NCBI RefSeq assembly: GCF_900119155.1 | Contig: NZ_FPIR01000009.1 | Location: forward strand, 1 to 64,000 | Source: Ruminococcus sp. YE71 | GTDB taxonomy: Bacteria > Bacillota > Clostridia > Oscillospirales > Ruminococcaceae | DNA length: 64,000 nucleotides | Direction: 5' to 3' | In this document: in pieces, positions 8,480 to 16,665 of the stretch | Layout of the letters: every line of letters begins with the position of its first letter | How positions within the stretch are numbered: the stretch's first letter is position 1 | Program-made: the position numbers and the translations under genes | Notes under the pieces: model-generated | What the model saw: the letters and a program-made list of their open reading frames with translations, nothing else | The model's database searches: none | What the model was told of the DNA's origin: nothing

Positions 8480-9166
8480 ATGAAAATCGAAAACCTGACC
8501 TGCGGCGTAAGATCATGCACCGTTCACGCCGATACAGCTCCCGAATACCTGCTGATACAGCCTGCCGACAGACGCGAACTTGAACTGCTCGGGAAAGAGA
8601 CCGCGCATATCAGGTCACTGACCGACGCGCCCTTTGTCTTCGCGGCGTTTGAGATAACCGACTGGAACAGCGAGCTTTCCCCGTGGGAAGCGCCGCCTGT
8701 TTTTGAGAACGAACCCTTCGGGAGCGGCGCAGGCGAAACGCTCGCTTTCATTGAAGACACTCTTATCCCGAAGCTGACGGAAACGTATTCTCCGAACAAG
8801 GATATCCCCGTAATTCTCGGGGGATATTCTCTTGCGGGGCTGTTCGCATTGTGGGCGGCTTATTCTTCGGAGAGGTTCGATGCTGTGGCGGCGGTGTCGC
8901 CGTCGGTATGGTTTTCGGGGTGGAGCGACTTTATCGGAAGCCGCTCCCCTGCCGCGAAAAGCATTTACCTCAGCCTTGGAAAGAAAGAAGAAAAGACCCG
9001 AAACAAAACTATGGTCGCGGTCGGCGGAAACATCCGCAGGCAGTACAAAATGCTGAAAACACAGGGTATCGGCACCGTCCTCGAATGGAACGAGGGCAAT
9101 CATTTCACCGAGCCCGAGATAAGGACGGCTAAAGGCTTTGCGTGGTGCATCAGCGCCGCACACTAA
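8480..9166 (+). CDS. Putative alpha/beta-hydrolase esterase
   Basis: 228 residues without a signal peptide. The nucleophile elbow GGYSLAG places the catalytic Ser at about residue 117, and a C-terminal GNHF supplies a likely His. The arrangement resembles the enterochelin-esterase/predicted-hydrolase group (COG2819-like). The AAAGGA ribosome site supports the ATG at 8480. It lies 34 nt after the kinase gene and 18 nt before the DUF1349 gene, so it may be co-transcribed with both. The substrate is unknown. Confidence 0.75.
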   Translation: MKIENLTCGVRSCTVHADTAPEYLLIQPADRRELELLGKETAHIRSLTDAPFVFAAFEITDWNSELSPWEAPPVFENEPFGSGAGETLAFIEDTLIPKLTETYSPNKDIPVILGGYSLAGLFALWAAYSSERFDAVAAVSPSVWFSGWSDFIGSRSPAAKSIYLSLGKKEEKTRNKTMVAVGGNIRRQYKMLKTQGIGTVLEWNEGNHFTEPEIRTAKGFAWCISAAH

Positions 9167-9184
9167 ACGAACGGAGTGAAAAAC

Positions 9185-9787
9185 ATGAATATAGAAAAGT
9201 TCCAATGGACAAGAAGCCCCAAAAGCTATGAGGTAAGGGATGGCAAGGTGTATGTTACAACCCTGCCCCACACCGACCTCTGGCAGCGGACGTACTATCA
9301 TTTCCGCAACGACAACGCACCCGTTTTCCAGACGGAGACTGACGAACGGTATTTCAGCTTTGTCGTCAGGACCGATTTTACGGGGAGCCATCACCGCTTC
9401 GACCAGTGCGGAGTGGTGCTTTACCTCGACAGCGGGAACTGGATAAAGGGCTCTGTGGAGTACGAGAATGAGGAGTTCCAGCACCTCGGCAGCGTGGTCA
9501 CCAACCACGGTTACTCCGACTGGGCGACCACCGAGATACCTGCCGACGTGAAGGTGATGTGGTACCGTCTGAGCCGCCGTCAGGACGATTTCTGCATCGA
9601 GTGCTCGGAGGACGGCAGGCGCTGGCGGCAGATGAGGGTATGTCATCTTCACGAGGGCGGCGGCAGGATACGCTTCGGGATATACGCCTGCTCCCCCGAG
9701 GATTCCTCATTCACCGCCGTTTTCAGCGATATGCAGGTCACCGAATGCGCGTGGAAAGCGCACGACGGACAACAGCCCGACAAATAA
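9185..9787 (+). CDS. DUF1349 domain protein (concanavalin A-like fold)
   Basis: 200 residues covering one DUF1349 domain: an N-terminal TDLWQRTYYHF segment, a central FDQCGVVLYLDSGNWIKGSVEYEN block and a terminal FGIYACSPEDSSFTAVFSDMQ-type strand. The family has a beta-sandwich fold related to lectin/glucanase domains and its biochemical role is largely undefined. The ATG at 9185 is preferred because GGAGTG (9173-9178) precedes it; the in-frame GTG at 9176 lies inside that ribosome site. The protein appears cytoplasmic. Confidence 0.8.
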   Translation: MNIEKFQWTRSPKSYEVRDGKVYVTTLPHTDLWQRTYYHFRNDNAPVFQTETDERYFSFVVRTDFTGSHHRFDQCGVVLYLDSGNWIKGSVEYENEEFQHLGSVVTNHGYSDWATTEIPADVKVMWYRLSRRQDDFCIECSEDGRRWRQMRVCHLHEGGGRIRFGIYACSPEDSSFTAVFSDMQVTECAWKAHDGQQPDK

Positions 9788-9820
9788 CAAATACACCTGA
9801 GCTTCTTATAATTTCACCTA

Positions 9821-9853
9821 AAGCGGTATGCTGTTACGGCATACCGCTTTTCG
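9821..9853 (+). terminator. Intrinsic terminator after the DUF1349 gene
   Basis: Eleven-bp arms AAGCGGTATGC and GCATACCGCTT with a 7-nt loop, followed by TTTCGTTT. It ends the run of plus-strand genes starting at 5897. No gene lies between it and the promoter at 9922. Confidence 0.85.
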
Positions 9854-9921
9854 TTTCTGCTCATTTTCCCGACGCGATCGGTGCCGCATTCGGGAGAAAG
9901 GTTGATTTTTTTATTATACTC

Positions 9922-9950
9922 TTGCTTTTTGGAGCAAAGTATGTTATAAT
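9922..9950 (+). promoter_or_regulatory. Promoter of the zinc-ribbon membrane protein gene
   Basis: TTGCTT (9922-9927), 17-nt spacer, TATAAT (9945-9950). A GAGGTG ribosome site precedes the ATG at 9999. Confidence 0.75.
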
Positions 9951-9998
9951 GAATAAAAGGTTAACTTTTTATGCATATTAAACGTTTGAGGTGATCTT

Positions 9999-10979
9999 AT
10001 GTTCTGTCCGAAATGCGGTAAACAGCTCAATGACGGGGATACTTTCTGCGCGTTCTGCGGGGAACCTCTGAACAATAACGTCGGTGCGGCTCAGCCTTTA
10101 CCGACTCAGTATCAGTCTCCCACATCGGTTCCGAACGATACTGTGCAGGCAAAAAGATCGAATCCGCTGGTCGTTTTTTTCTCTGCTCTGGCGGTCGGAC
10201 TGGTGCTTATCGGCGGCTTCATGCTGTTCATAAACCCCGGGTACCTTCTCGAACGGGACGATGATGACAGCAGCAGGCCGAAAAGGGAGAAAAACAACTC
10301 TTCCGTGACCGCCGAAAGTTCTGCCGCTCCGACTTCCGAAAGCCCCGAAGCCGAGCCTGCGGAAACCGATACGGCGGCCGAGACCGTGACAGCGACCACC
10401 ACAACTACAGTTACAACAGCAGCTCCCGAGACCACGGCTCCGACGGAGACAACGACTGAGCAGACAACGACCGCCGCAGACGAGGGACTTGAAGAAAAGA
10501 ACGCCGTTTATTCGGAAGCCATGTCCCTGTCCACAGCCGACAGACCGAAATTCGACGAGTTTGAATGGTGCTTCGGTCAGGGCGGACTTGTGTACGAAGC
10601 ACCTGCGGGCGCCGATATGATGACCGAACCTCTCGGATACAGCGGCGGCTGGAAGGCTATGGTCATTTACAACCCGACCAACTCAGCAGGGACTTTCATG
10701 CGTGAGCTCGACAATGTCAGCATAGAAGTCAACGGCGATTCCGTTGTCATCACGATAGACTGGTATCTGATGGAAACGGACGTCTCGGGAAGCTACAGCG
10801 AGGAGGACATGGAGGACAGCGTTTTCTTCGGCAGCGTTACCGACACGGGGATATATGCGTCGGGGGATGCGGAAATTTCCATAAACAACTTGTGGCGTGC
10901 GGACGGCAGTCAGTATGCGCTGGGTGCGATAGTGACTTCCGACGGACTGCCCGCGTACCTCGCGATGGTCAGACCATGA
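9999..10979 (+). CDS. Zinc-ribbon membrane protein
   Basis: 326 residues. A zinc ribbon with two CxxC pairs (CPKCGKQL, CAFCGEPL) occupies residues 1-30, one membrane helix lies at about 52-75, then a charged patch and a long Thr/Ala/Glu-rich linker (about 95-165) lead to a globular C-terminal domain of about 150 residues. Such N-terminal zinc-ribbon/single-TM proteins are frequent in Clostridia and mostly uncharacterised. The topology suggests a cytoplasmic ribbon and an outer C-terminal domain. It is monocistronic, with its own promoter and a terminator just downstream. Confidence 0.8.
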   Translation: MFCPKCGKQLNDGDTFCAFCGEPLNNNVGAAQPLPTQYQSPTSVPNDTVQAKRSNPLVVFFSALAVGLVLIGGFMLFINPGYLLERDDDDSSRPKREKNNSSVTAESSAAPTSESPEAEPAETDTAAETVTATTTTTVTTAAPETTAPTETTTEQTTTAADEGLEEKNAVYSEAMSLSTADRPKFDEFEWCFGQGGLVYEAPAGADMMTEPLGYSGGWKAMVIYNPTNSAGTFMRELDNVSIEVNGDSVVITIDWYLMETDVSGSYSEEDMEDSVFFGSVTDTGIYASGDAEISINNLWRADGSQYALGAIVTSDGLPAYLAMVRP

Positions 10980-11025
10980 CAAGCTGCCCGATGAAGCTCA
11001 TTGTAAAGCAAAATATGAAACAAAA

Positions 11026-11063
11026 AAAGACCTGATCGCCATTCGGGCGGTCGGGTCTTTTTC
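11026..11063. terminator. Bidirectional terminator between the zinc-ribbon gene and folC
   Basis: A long hairpin with outer arms AAAGACC and GGTCTTT, flanked by A-runs and T-runs on both sides, lies between two convergent genes. Confidence 0.8.
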
Positions 11064-11091
11064 TATGCAAATTTGTGATCGGTGCTGTCTT

Positions 11092-12360
11092 TCAGACCAC
11101 GCCCGAAAGCGCTTCGGTGAACTCGCGGTACATATACAGCGAGCCCAGCGCGACCAGCGGCAGACCTGTTTCTTTTGCGCGGCTGTATGCGGCAGCCACA
11201 CCGTCGGGGAGATGGCCGAAGCTCTCGGCAGCGATCCCCTTGTCGGTGAACACCTTTGCCAGCGCGGCGCTGTCGAGCGCTCTCGGGTTGTCGGGGATGA
11301 CGGTGAACGCCTTGTCGATGAGCCCGCCCAGCATATCCGCGTAGAGCCGATAATCCTTGTCAGCCATGACGCCGATGAGCAGCACCACCCTCCCCGCGAA
11401 GTACGTCCTGATGCTCTCCGCCGCACGGATGATGCCGTCGGGATTGTGAGCGCCGTCGTAGATGACATAAGGCTCGCGGCGAAGCACCTCGAACCTGCCC
11501 TGCCATACCGTCTCCGCAAGTCCTCGGCGGATGGAGTCGGTGCCGAGCGGCAGACCTGCGTCTTTCAGCAGTTCGGTGCAGCGCATCACGTTCACGATGT
11601 TCTCGCGCTGGTAGGTCCCGCACAGCGGCACGGTGAAGATTTCACCACGCCAGCGGAAGGAGATACCTTCAAGGCTGTAGGTCACGTCGGAAAGGGGGCT
11701 GTCGTCGAAGAGGGTCAGGGGTGCGGACTGCTGCTCTGCCCTTTCGCGGATGACCCGAAGGGCATCGCTGTCGCTGCCGCCGAAATAGACGGGACAGCCG
11801 TGTTTGATGATGCCAGCCTTGTGGTCGGCGATCTCGGCGGTGGTGTCCCCGAGGAATCCGCAGTGGTCGAGAGCAACGTTTGTGATGACCGAAAGCAGCG
11901 GTGCGTTCATGACGTTGGTCGCGTCGCCGTCGCCGCCCATCCCGCACTCGACCACCGCGACGTCGCAGTTCTCCTGCACGAACAGCAGGTACGCCGCCGC
12001 CGCGATGACCTCGAACTCGGTGGGCTTTTCGGTCATGGTGTCGATCACGGGCTTGATAATGCCGATCAGCTCAGCGAAGCGCTCCTTCGTTATCTCAATG
12101 CCGTTGATGCGGTAGCTGTCGGTAACGCCCGTCATGGCAGGCGAGCAGAAGCTCCCCGTCCTCAGCCCCGAACAGCGCAGCACCGACGAGAGCATAGCCG
12201 CGAACGAGCCCTTGCCGTTCGTACCCGAGATGTGTATTATCCTGAGCTTTTCCTTCGGGTCACCCAGCAGACGGAGCAGTTCCTTCACACGGTCAAGACC
12301 GAGCACGCTGCCCCTCGAAGCCGCCTCTTTCAGGCACTCTTCCGCCTCAGCGAAGGTCAT
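11092..12360 (-). CDS. folC: Folylpolyglutamate synthase / dihydrofolate synthase family
   Basis: 422 residues with the Mur-ligase-like fold of FolC, which adds glutamates to folates using ATP. The P-loop HISGTNGKGS is at residues 43-52, ECGMGGDGDATN and the downstream ITNVALDHCGFLG form the omega-loop and central ligase region, and YDGAHNPDG is the C-terminal ligase signature. The start codon overlaps the folT stop by 4 nt. The pair couples folate uptake to its retention by polyglutamylation, and both lie behind the THF riboswitch. Confidence 0.95.
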   Translation of the reverse strand: MTFAEAEECLKEAASRGSVLGLDRVKELLRLLGDPKEKLRIIHISGTNGKGSFAAMLSSVLRCSGLRTGSFCSPAMTGVTDSYRINGIEITKERFAELIGIIKPVIDTMTEKPTEFEVIAAAAYLLFVQENCDVAVVECGMGGDGDATNVMNAPLLSVITNVALDHCGFLGDTTAEIADHKAGIIKHGCPVYFGGSDSDALRVIRERAEQQSAPLTLFDDSPLSDVTYSLEGISFRWRGEIFTVPLCGTYQRENIVNVMRCTELLKDAGLPLGTDSIRRGLAETVWQGRFEVLRREPYVIYDGAHNPDGIIRAAESIRTYFAGRVVLLIGVMADKDYRLYADMLGGLIDKAFTVIPDNPRALDSAALAKVFTDKGIAAESFGHLPDGVAAAYSRAKETGLPLVALGSLYMYREFTEALSGVV

Positions 12361-12926
12361 CTGCGGATCCTTTCAAGCTCGGACATGAAGCCCTTGTTCT
12401 GCATGAGAACAGCGATGATTGCCGTCTCGATAGCTGCGGTGACGATGTAGATAGGCACGCGCAGTACCAGAGTCTGCATGGGGGTGTGGAAATAAACGAA
12501 CATTCCGACAGACTTGATGAGCATCGAGCCCACAGCATGAGCGGTCAGGGTGGAGAGCGCTATCCTCGGCAGCGATGCCTTGTTCATGCCTGCGAGGACC
12601 TTGTGGTACATCAAGCCCGAAAGAAAGCCCACGCTCACCGCGCCCAGCGTGATGACGGGGTTGATGGAATAGCCTTTGAGCAGGCAGCCGATTATATCGG
12701 ACACGCCGCCCACTGCCGCACCTACCACGGGTCCGAGCATGATGCCTGCCATCTGGAGAGGCAGACCGCCTAAGCCGATGCGGATGCTGTCACCGATATT
12801 GACCGCCAGGAACTTATCGAACACGATGCTCATAGCGGTGAAAAGCGCCGCCAGAATCATGATGCGCGTGGTGCCGAAGACCCTCAGTCTCGTGCTTACT
12901 GCTGTTTCTCTGTTGTTTGTACTCAT
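12357..12926 (-). CDS. folT: Folate ECF transporter substrate-binding subunit
   Basis: 189 residues with five to six hydrophobic helices and the family pattern RIGLGGLPLQMAG...GPVVGAAVGGVSD, typical of FolT S-components that use a shared ECF module encoded elsewhere. The ATG at 12926 is chosen over the upstream in-frame TTG because GGAGG (12937-12941) sits 10 nt away. It overlaps folC by ATGA. Expression is probably controlled by the THF riboswitch, whose downstream hairpin masks this ribosome site. Confidence 0.92.
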   Translation of the reverse strand: MSTNNRETAVSTRLRVFGTTRIMILAALFTAMSIVFDKFLAVNIGDSIRIGLGGLPLQMAGIMLGPVVGAAVGGVSDIIGCLLKGYSINPVITLGAVSVGFLSGLMYHKVLAGMNKASLPRIALSTLTAHAVGSMLIKSVGMFVYFHTPMQTLVLRVPIYIVTAAIETAIIAVLMQNKGFMSELERIRR

Positions 12927-12936
12927 AAACAAAAAA

Positions 12937-12970
12937 CCTCCTTTTCCACATCATACGACGGAAAAGAAGG
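12937..12970 (-). promoter_or_regulatory. Shine-Dalgarno-sequestering hairpin of folT
   Basis: On the minus strand CCTTCTTTTCC pairs over 11 bp (one G-U) with GGAAAAGGAGG, burying the folT ribosome site. A second hairpin (arms GGACAAT/ATTGTCC, 12975-13020) lies between it and the aptamer. This fits a translation-control expression platform. Confidence 0.7.
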
Positions 12971-13022
12971 CTTGGGACAATACCTGCGGTACCGCCCTGA
13001 ATTTCTTTATTCCATTGTCCTA

Positions 13023-13132
13023 TGAAGCGGGATGCAAAATACGAACCGCAAGCCGAGGTCTCTCCACGGCTTTTCGTTTGACTGACAACTCCCCGTTCAG
13101 CCAACACTTAACGAACGTAATTTTACTCTTCA
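13023..13132 (-). promoter_or_regulatory. Tetrahydrofolate (THF) riboswitch aptamer
   Basis: Reading the minus strand from 13132, the conserved THF blocks occur in order: TGAAGAGTAA, CGTTAAGTGTTG, GAACGGGGAGTTGTC, CAAACGAAAAGC, GCGGTTCG and TTTTGCATCCCGCTTCA. The closing stem P1 pairs TGAAG with CTTCA, a covariant version of the GGAG/CUCC seen in other members as I recall them. It lies about 25 nt after the predicted transcription start and directly upstream of folT-folC, the classic gene context. Recognised by eye, not by a covariance model. Confidence 0.88.
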
Positions 13133-13163
13133 AAATGTATTTGCAGTACCTTACTGCCTGTTT

Positions 13164-13192
13164 ATTATACATCGTTCTTTATGATTTGTCAA
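13164..13192 (-). promoter_or_regulatory. folT-folC promoter
   Basis: On the minus strand TTGACA (13187-13192), 17-nt spacer, TATAAT (13164-13169). Confidence 0.85.
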
Positions 13193-13207
13193 TACCCTAT
13201 TTTTCGC

Positions 13208-13236
13208 AGGATTGTTTCGTTATTGTAAACAATCCT
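13208..13236. promoter_or_regulatory. Perfect 10-bp inverted repeat between the folT and trx promoters
   Basis: Arms AGGATTGTTT and AAACAATCCT with a 9-nt spacer. There is no adjacent T-run, so it is more likely a protein site than a terminator. The factor is unknown. Confidence 0.45.
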
Positions 13237-13279
13237 GAAACAGACGTGGATGACAGTTACAAAAATAATCTTTGGTCTG

Positions 13280-13321
13280 TGTGACAAAGTCACAGAAACC
13301 GCGCGAATAATAGTGTATAAT
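13280..13321 (+). promoter_or_regulatory. Crp/Fnr-like palindrome and -10 of trxA
   Basis: TGTGACAAAGTCACA (13280-13294) is a perfect 6-bp inverted repeat centred at about -41 relative to the start predicted from TATAAT at 13316-13321. No good -35 is present. That is the classic class II activator position, and a Crp/Fnr-family regulator is encoded next door at 13652-14314. Confidence 0.65.
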
Positions 13322-13354
13322 TAAGCCACAATAAAACAGAAAGGAAGTATCACT

Positions 13355-13663
13355 ATGGCAGTAATGAACGTAACAAAAGAAAATTTCGCGGAGATCGCAG
13401 GCGGCGCAAAGCCCGTGCTTCTGGACTTTTATGCAGGCTGGTGCGGTCCGTGCAGGATGGTCTCGCCACTGGTCGATCAGATCGCGGACGAGCGCTCCGA
13501 CCTCACCGTCGGCAAGATAAACGTTGACGAACAGGCGGAGCTCGCGGCACAGTTCGGGGTCATGAGCATCCCGACCCTCGTTGTCATGAAAAACGGCAGA
13601 GTGACCGCGCAGGAAGTCGGGTTCAGACCGAAAGCGGCTATACTCGATATGTTAAAGAGCTAA
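13355..13663 (+). CDS. trxA: Thioredoxin
   Basis: 102 residues, the full length of a classical thioredoxin. The redox motif WCGPC is at residues 29-33, with the cis-proline in SIPTLVVMKNG. It is a cytoplasmic dithiol reductant that recycles reductases and peroxiredoxins such as the Bcp encoded at 21901. A GAAAGGAAG ribosome site precedes the ATG. The gene converges on the Crp/Fnr regulator with a 12-nt overlap of 3' ends. Confidence 0.95.
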   Translation: MAVMNVTKENFAEIAGGAKPVLLDFYAGWCGPCRMVSPLVDQIADERSDLTVGKINVDEQAELAAQFGVMSIPTLVVMKNGRVTAQEVGFRPKAAILDMLKS

Positions 13664-14314
13664 TTCACGCAGGCGAGACTTGTCGAGGATGCGAACGCCC
13701 TTTCGGGACACCTCGACAATGCCCTCGCCTGCGAAGTATTTCAGCATTCGTGAAACGACCTCGCGCGCCGAGCCGATGTACTTCGCGATCTGCTCCTGAG
13801 TGAGGGAGATGGTGTCGGAGGAAATCCTGACCGACTCGTCATGCAGGAAAATGGCAAGGCGTTTGTCCATGCTCATGAAAAGTATCTGCTGCATGACCCA
13901 CATGACATCGGAAAAGCGCGAGACGGCGGTCTCAAGAGCGAAGATTCGTATCTCGGGGTATTTCTCGGACATCTGCTTGAAAGCCGCGCCGCTGAGGACG
14001 ATGCACTCGCTGTCCTCCTCAGCATCGACCGCCACATCGAAGGTTATCGACTGCAAGACGCAGGAAGCGGACAGCATACACATTTCGCCCTTGTGCAGGC
14101 GGTAGAGGGTGACGTCCTTGCCGTCCTCGGAGAGGATATAGGCGCGGAGACTTCCCGAGCTGACGAAGAACACCCCCGAACAGTCGCTGCCGCTGTGCAG
14201 GTTCGTGCCTTTTGAGTAGGTTTTCTTTGAAGACTTGTCGCAGATAAAGCGGCGGTCTTCATCGGACAATATATCCCAGAACGGGAAGGTCTTTTGGTAG
14301 AATTCTTCAAACAT
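13652..14314 (-). CDS. Crp/Fnr-family transcriptional regulator
   Basis: 220 residues. A cyclic-nucleotide-binding-like beta-roll spans about 20-125 and a Crp-type winged helix about 150-215 (LTQEQIAKYIGSAREVVSRMLKYF is the recognition region). There is no N-terminal Fnr-type cysteine cluster, although cysteines occur in the sensor domain. Adjacency to trxA and the palindrome at -41 of trxA suggest that it controls thioredoxin in response to redox or another signal; this is inferred. Confidence 0.88.
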   Translation of the reverse strand: MFEEFYQKTFPFWDILSDEDRRFICDKSSKKTYSKGTNLHSGSDCSGVFFVSSGSLRAYILSEDGKDVTLYRLHKGEMCMLSASCVLQSITFDVAVDAEEDSECIVLSGAAFKQMSEKYPEIRIFALETAVSRFSDVMWVMQQILFMSMDKRLAIFLHDESVRISSDTISLTQEQIAKYIGSAREVVSRMLKYFAGEGIVEVSRKGVRILDKSRLRELAL

Positions 14315-14367
14315 AACGTTTTCCTTTCGGGGTATGAAAACTGTAATTGTTGGCGTTGCTCAGATAA

Positions 14368-14396
14368 ATTATAGCATACCGCCGACGATCAGTCAA
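14368..14396 (-). promoter_or_regulatory. Promoter of the Crp/Fnr regulator
   Basis: On the minus strand TTGACT (14391-14396), 17-nt spacer, TATAAT (14368-14373). Confidence 0.8.
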
Positions 14397-14420
14397 CCGA
14401 AATACAGCACCGCACAAAAC

Positions 14421-14463
14421 AAATAACCCTCGGGAACGCTTGCAGGATTTCCGAGGGTTATTT
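14421..14463. terminator. Terminator-like hairpin between divergent genes
   Basis: Thirteen-bp arms AAATAACCCTCGG and CCGAGGGTTATTT with T-rich flanks on both strands. It lies between two divergent promoters, where no gene needs terminating, so it may end an unannotated short transcript or block readthrough. Confidence 0.6.
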
Positions 14464-14500
14464 TGTGTTCAATGTTCGGAATGTGTAAAGTGAACAAAAA

Positions 14501-14570
14501 GTAAAATAATGTAAAATAATTTATGAAGGCGCATTTTTCTAACCTTATTCTAACCTTGGCGGTTTATACT
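14501..14570 (+). promoter_or_regulatory. Promoter with tandem repeats upstream of the Cthe_2159-like gene
   Basis: Two tandem GTAAAATAAT decamers (14501-14520) precede two adjacent 11-bp direct repeats TTCTAACCTT[A/G] (14537-14558), which cover the -35 position of a promoter with -10 TATACT (14565-14570). Direct repeats spaced one helical turn apart are typical sites for OmpR/PhoB-type regulators. Confidence 0.6.
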
Positions 14571-14696
14571 ATAGGTGCGGTCAGGAAAAAAGCAAAAATA
14601 CGGTCCGATTCGGGAACGAACGGCTTCCGACCGCGGCAAAAATCCAAGACCTTTTAAGCGGCAGGTCAATAAATCAATGACAGGAGTGTATCAATT

Positions 14697-16589
14697 ATGA
14701 AGGCAAGACTTACGATGAGGAAGATCACGGCGGCGGCAGCTGCGGTATCTATGGTGAGCGGAATGGTTCCGTTCGGGGCTTTTGCTTACACCGACAGCGG
14801 CTCGTATGACAACACCTTTACCTTCACCAACAGCGGTATCAGTGCTTCGGACGAAGCAGGCTCAGGCTTCAAGATCAGCGGCACCGACCTCACCATAAAC
14901 GCTGCGGGTACATACGTTGTCAGCGGCGAATGCGTTGAAGGAAGCATCACCGTGAAGAAAGGCACGACAGGCGTTGTCCTTATCCTTGACACGCTGACCC
15001 TGACCTGCTCCTCAACTGCACCCGTATCGGTGAACAAGGGCGCAGAGGCTGAGATCGTCATCAAGGGCACCAATACCCTCACCGACTCGGAGGATCCCGC
15101 GAACGAGACTTCCACCGATGAGACCATCGCAGACGCTTTTGAGGGCGCTGGCATCAAGGTGAAGAGCGGCTCGTCGCTCACTCTCACGGGCAGCGGAACG
15201 CTCAACGTCAACGGCAGTTCCTGCAAGAACGGCATCAAGGGCGGCGCGACTTCGACCGTGACCGTCGGCGAAAGCGCAAATGACAGCTTCACGCTGAACG
15301 TCAATGCCGCAAACAACGCTCTCGCAGCTGACGGCGAGCTGATAATCAACGGCGGTAATATCAACGTCAACTCTTCCGACGACGGCATCAAGGCTTCCCC
15401 CGACGACGATGACACCGAATCCAAGGGCGTCATCACGATCAACGGCGGCAAGATCAACGTCACCGCTTCCGATGACGCTGTTCACGGCGAGCAGGTGAAC
15501 GTTCTCGGCGGTGACCTGACCATCACCGCAGGCGACGACGCACTCAAGGCAGAATATGCGCTGACTGTCGGCAAGACAAACGGCACAGGCCCCGAGATAA
15601 ATGTCAAGAAGTCCTATGAAGGTTTTGAGGGTGCCACCATCGCTCTGCGCGGAGGCAAGGGCACCATCCTCTCCTCGGATGACGGCATGAACGCGGCTAA
15701 CAGCGAGCTCAAGAATTACTCCTACGAGCTGAAGATCACTGGCGGCGAGTGGTACGTCAACGCCAGCGGCGACGGTCTCGACTCCAACGGCAACATGACC
15801 GTTTCGGGCGGATACACTCAGGTATTCGGTTCAGCGGACAACGGCAACGGAGCGCTCGACATCGGTGACTACGGCTGCTCGCTGACCTACAGCGGCGGCA
15901 CCATCGCGGCGGTAGGCATGAGCGGAATGGCAGTAGTTCCGACCGCAGGCACTTACATTTCGTTCGGTGCGGGCAGCGGCATGGGAGGCCCCGGCGGCGG
16001 TCCCGGCGGACACGGCGGATTCGGCGGATTCGGAGATCAGGGCGGACAGAGCGGCACGTCCATCAGCATCAGCAGCGGCGCGTCTATCGCGGTCAAGGAC
16101 AGCAGCGGCAACACCGTTTATGAGACTACTGCGGTCAAGAACGCAAATCACATTGTGCTCGCGTCCGATTCGCTCAAGTCGGGTGAGACCTACACGCTCT
16201 ATGTGAACGGTCAGAGTACCGCAACTGCGACCCTCACGGGCACGGCAGTCGAGAAAGAAGAAACTCAGGATCCCGATCCTACCGAACCCGAAGAGCCCGA
16301 GACCCAGAGCATATATCCTACCGTGACTTCGATACAGTACAGCTCGGCTACTCATCAGTTCAGGCTGAACTGGAGCGCTGTTGAAGGTGCAGAGAAGTAC
16401 GCCATCGCGGTCTACATATCGGGCAAATGGAAGATAGTTACCCAGTCCATCCCTGCCGACACGACATCCTTCACTTCGCCCAAGCTCACCGCGGGACAGA
16501 CCCTCAGACTGGTCATCGGCGCGAAGGTCAACGGTACCTGGGATACCAGCAACCTCAGCAGCAGATCGTTCACCGTTACGGTAAAGTGA
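14697..16589 (+). CDS. Secreted Cthe_2159-like beta-helix polysaccharide-binding protein
   Basis: 630 residues. A signal peptide (KITAAAAAVSMVSG to FAYT) is followed by a long right-handed beta-helix made of repeated INGG and SSDDGIKA-type turns rich in Asp and Gly (about 40-430), matching the Cthe_2159 family described as binding pectic or cellulosic polymers with calcium. A Gly-rich stretch, a short beta region and a Pro/Glu linker (about 520-540) lead to a C-terminal Fn3-like module ending TWDTSNLSSRSFTVTVK. That module matches the tails of the giant protein at 581 and the LRR protein at 59286. An AGGAGTG site supports the ATG. Confidence 0.85.
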   Translation: MKARLTMRKITAAAAAVSMVSGMVPFGAFAYTDSGSYDNTFTFTNSGISASDEAGSGFKISGTDLTINAAGTYVVSGECVEGSITVKKGTTGVVLILDTLTLTCSSTAPVSVNKGAEAEIVIKGTNTLTDSEDPANETSTDETIADAFEGAGIKVKSGSSLTLTGSGTLNVNGSSCKNGIKGGATSTVTVGESANDSFTLNVNAANNALAADGELIINGGNINVNSSDDGIKASPDDDDTESKGVITINGGKINVTASDDAVHGEQVNVLGGDLTITAGDDALKAEYALTVGKTNGTGPEINVKKSYEGFEGATIALRGGKGTILSSDDGMNAANSELKNYSYELKITGGEWYVNASGDGLDSNGNMTVSGGYTQVFGSADNGNGALDIGDYGCSLTYSGGTIAAVGMSGMAVVPTAGTYISFGAGSGMGGPGGGPGGHGGFGGFGDQGGQSGTSISISSGASIAVKDSSGNTVYETTAVKNANHIVLASDSLKSGETYTLYVNGQSTATATLTGTAVEKEETQDPDPTEPEEPETQSIYPTVTSIQYSSATHQFRLNWSAVEGAEKYAIAVYISGKWKIVTQSIPADTTSFTSPKLTAGQTLRLVIGAKVNGTWDTSNLSSRSFTVTVK

Positions 16590-16665
16590 TCTGAGATCAC
16601 CGACTCCCTTCTATTTTCGATAATTCATACTACCCCCTATCATTTTCATAATTGATCTTTTTCAA

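Noticed and set aside
12975-13020. T-box antiterminator-like AGGGCGGTACCGC on the minus strand
   Set aside because: The leader is fully occupied by a THF aptamer, there is no T-box stem I, and the tRNA-contact bulge would read CGGT rather than TGGN. The motif is explained by the palindrome GCGGTACCGC.
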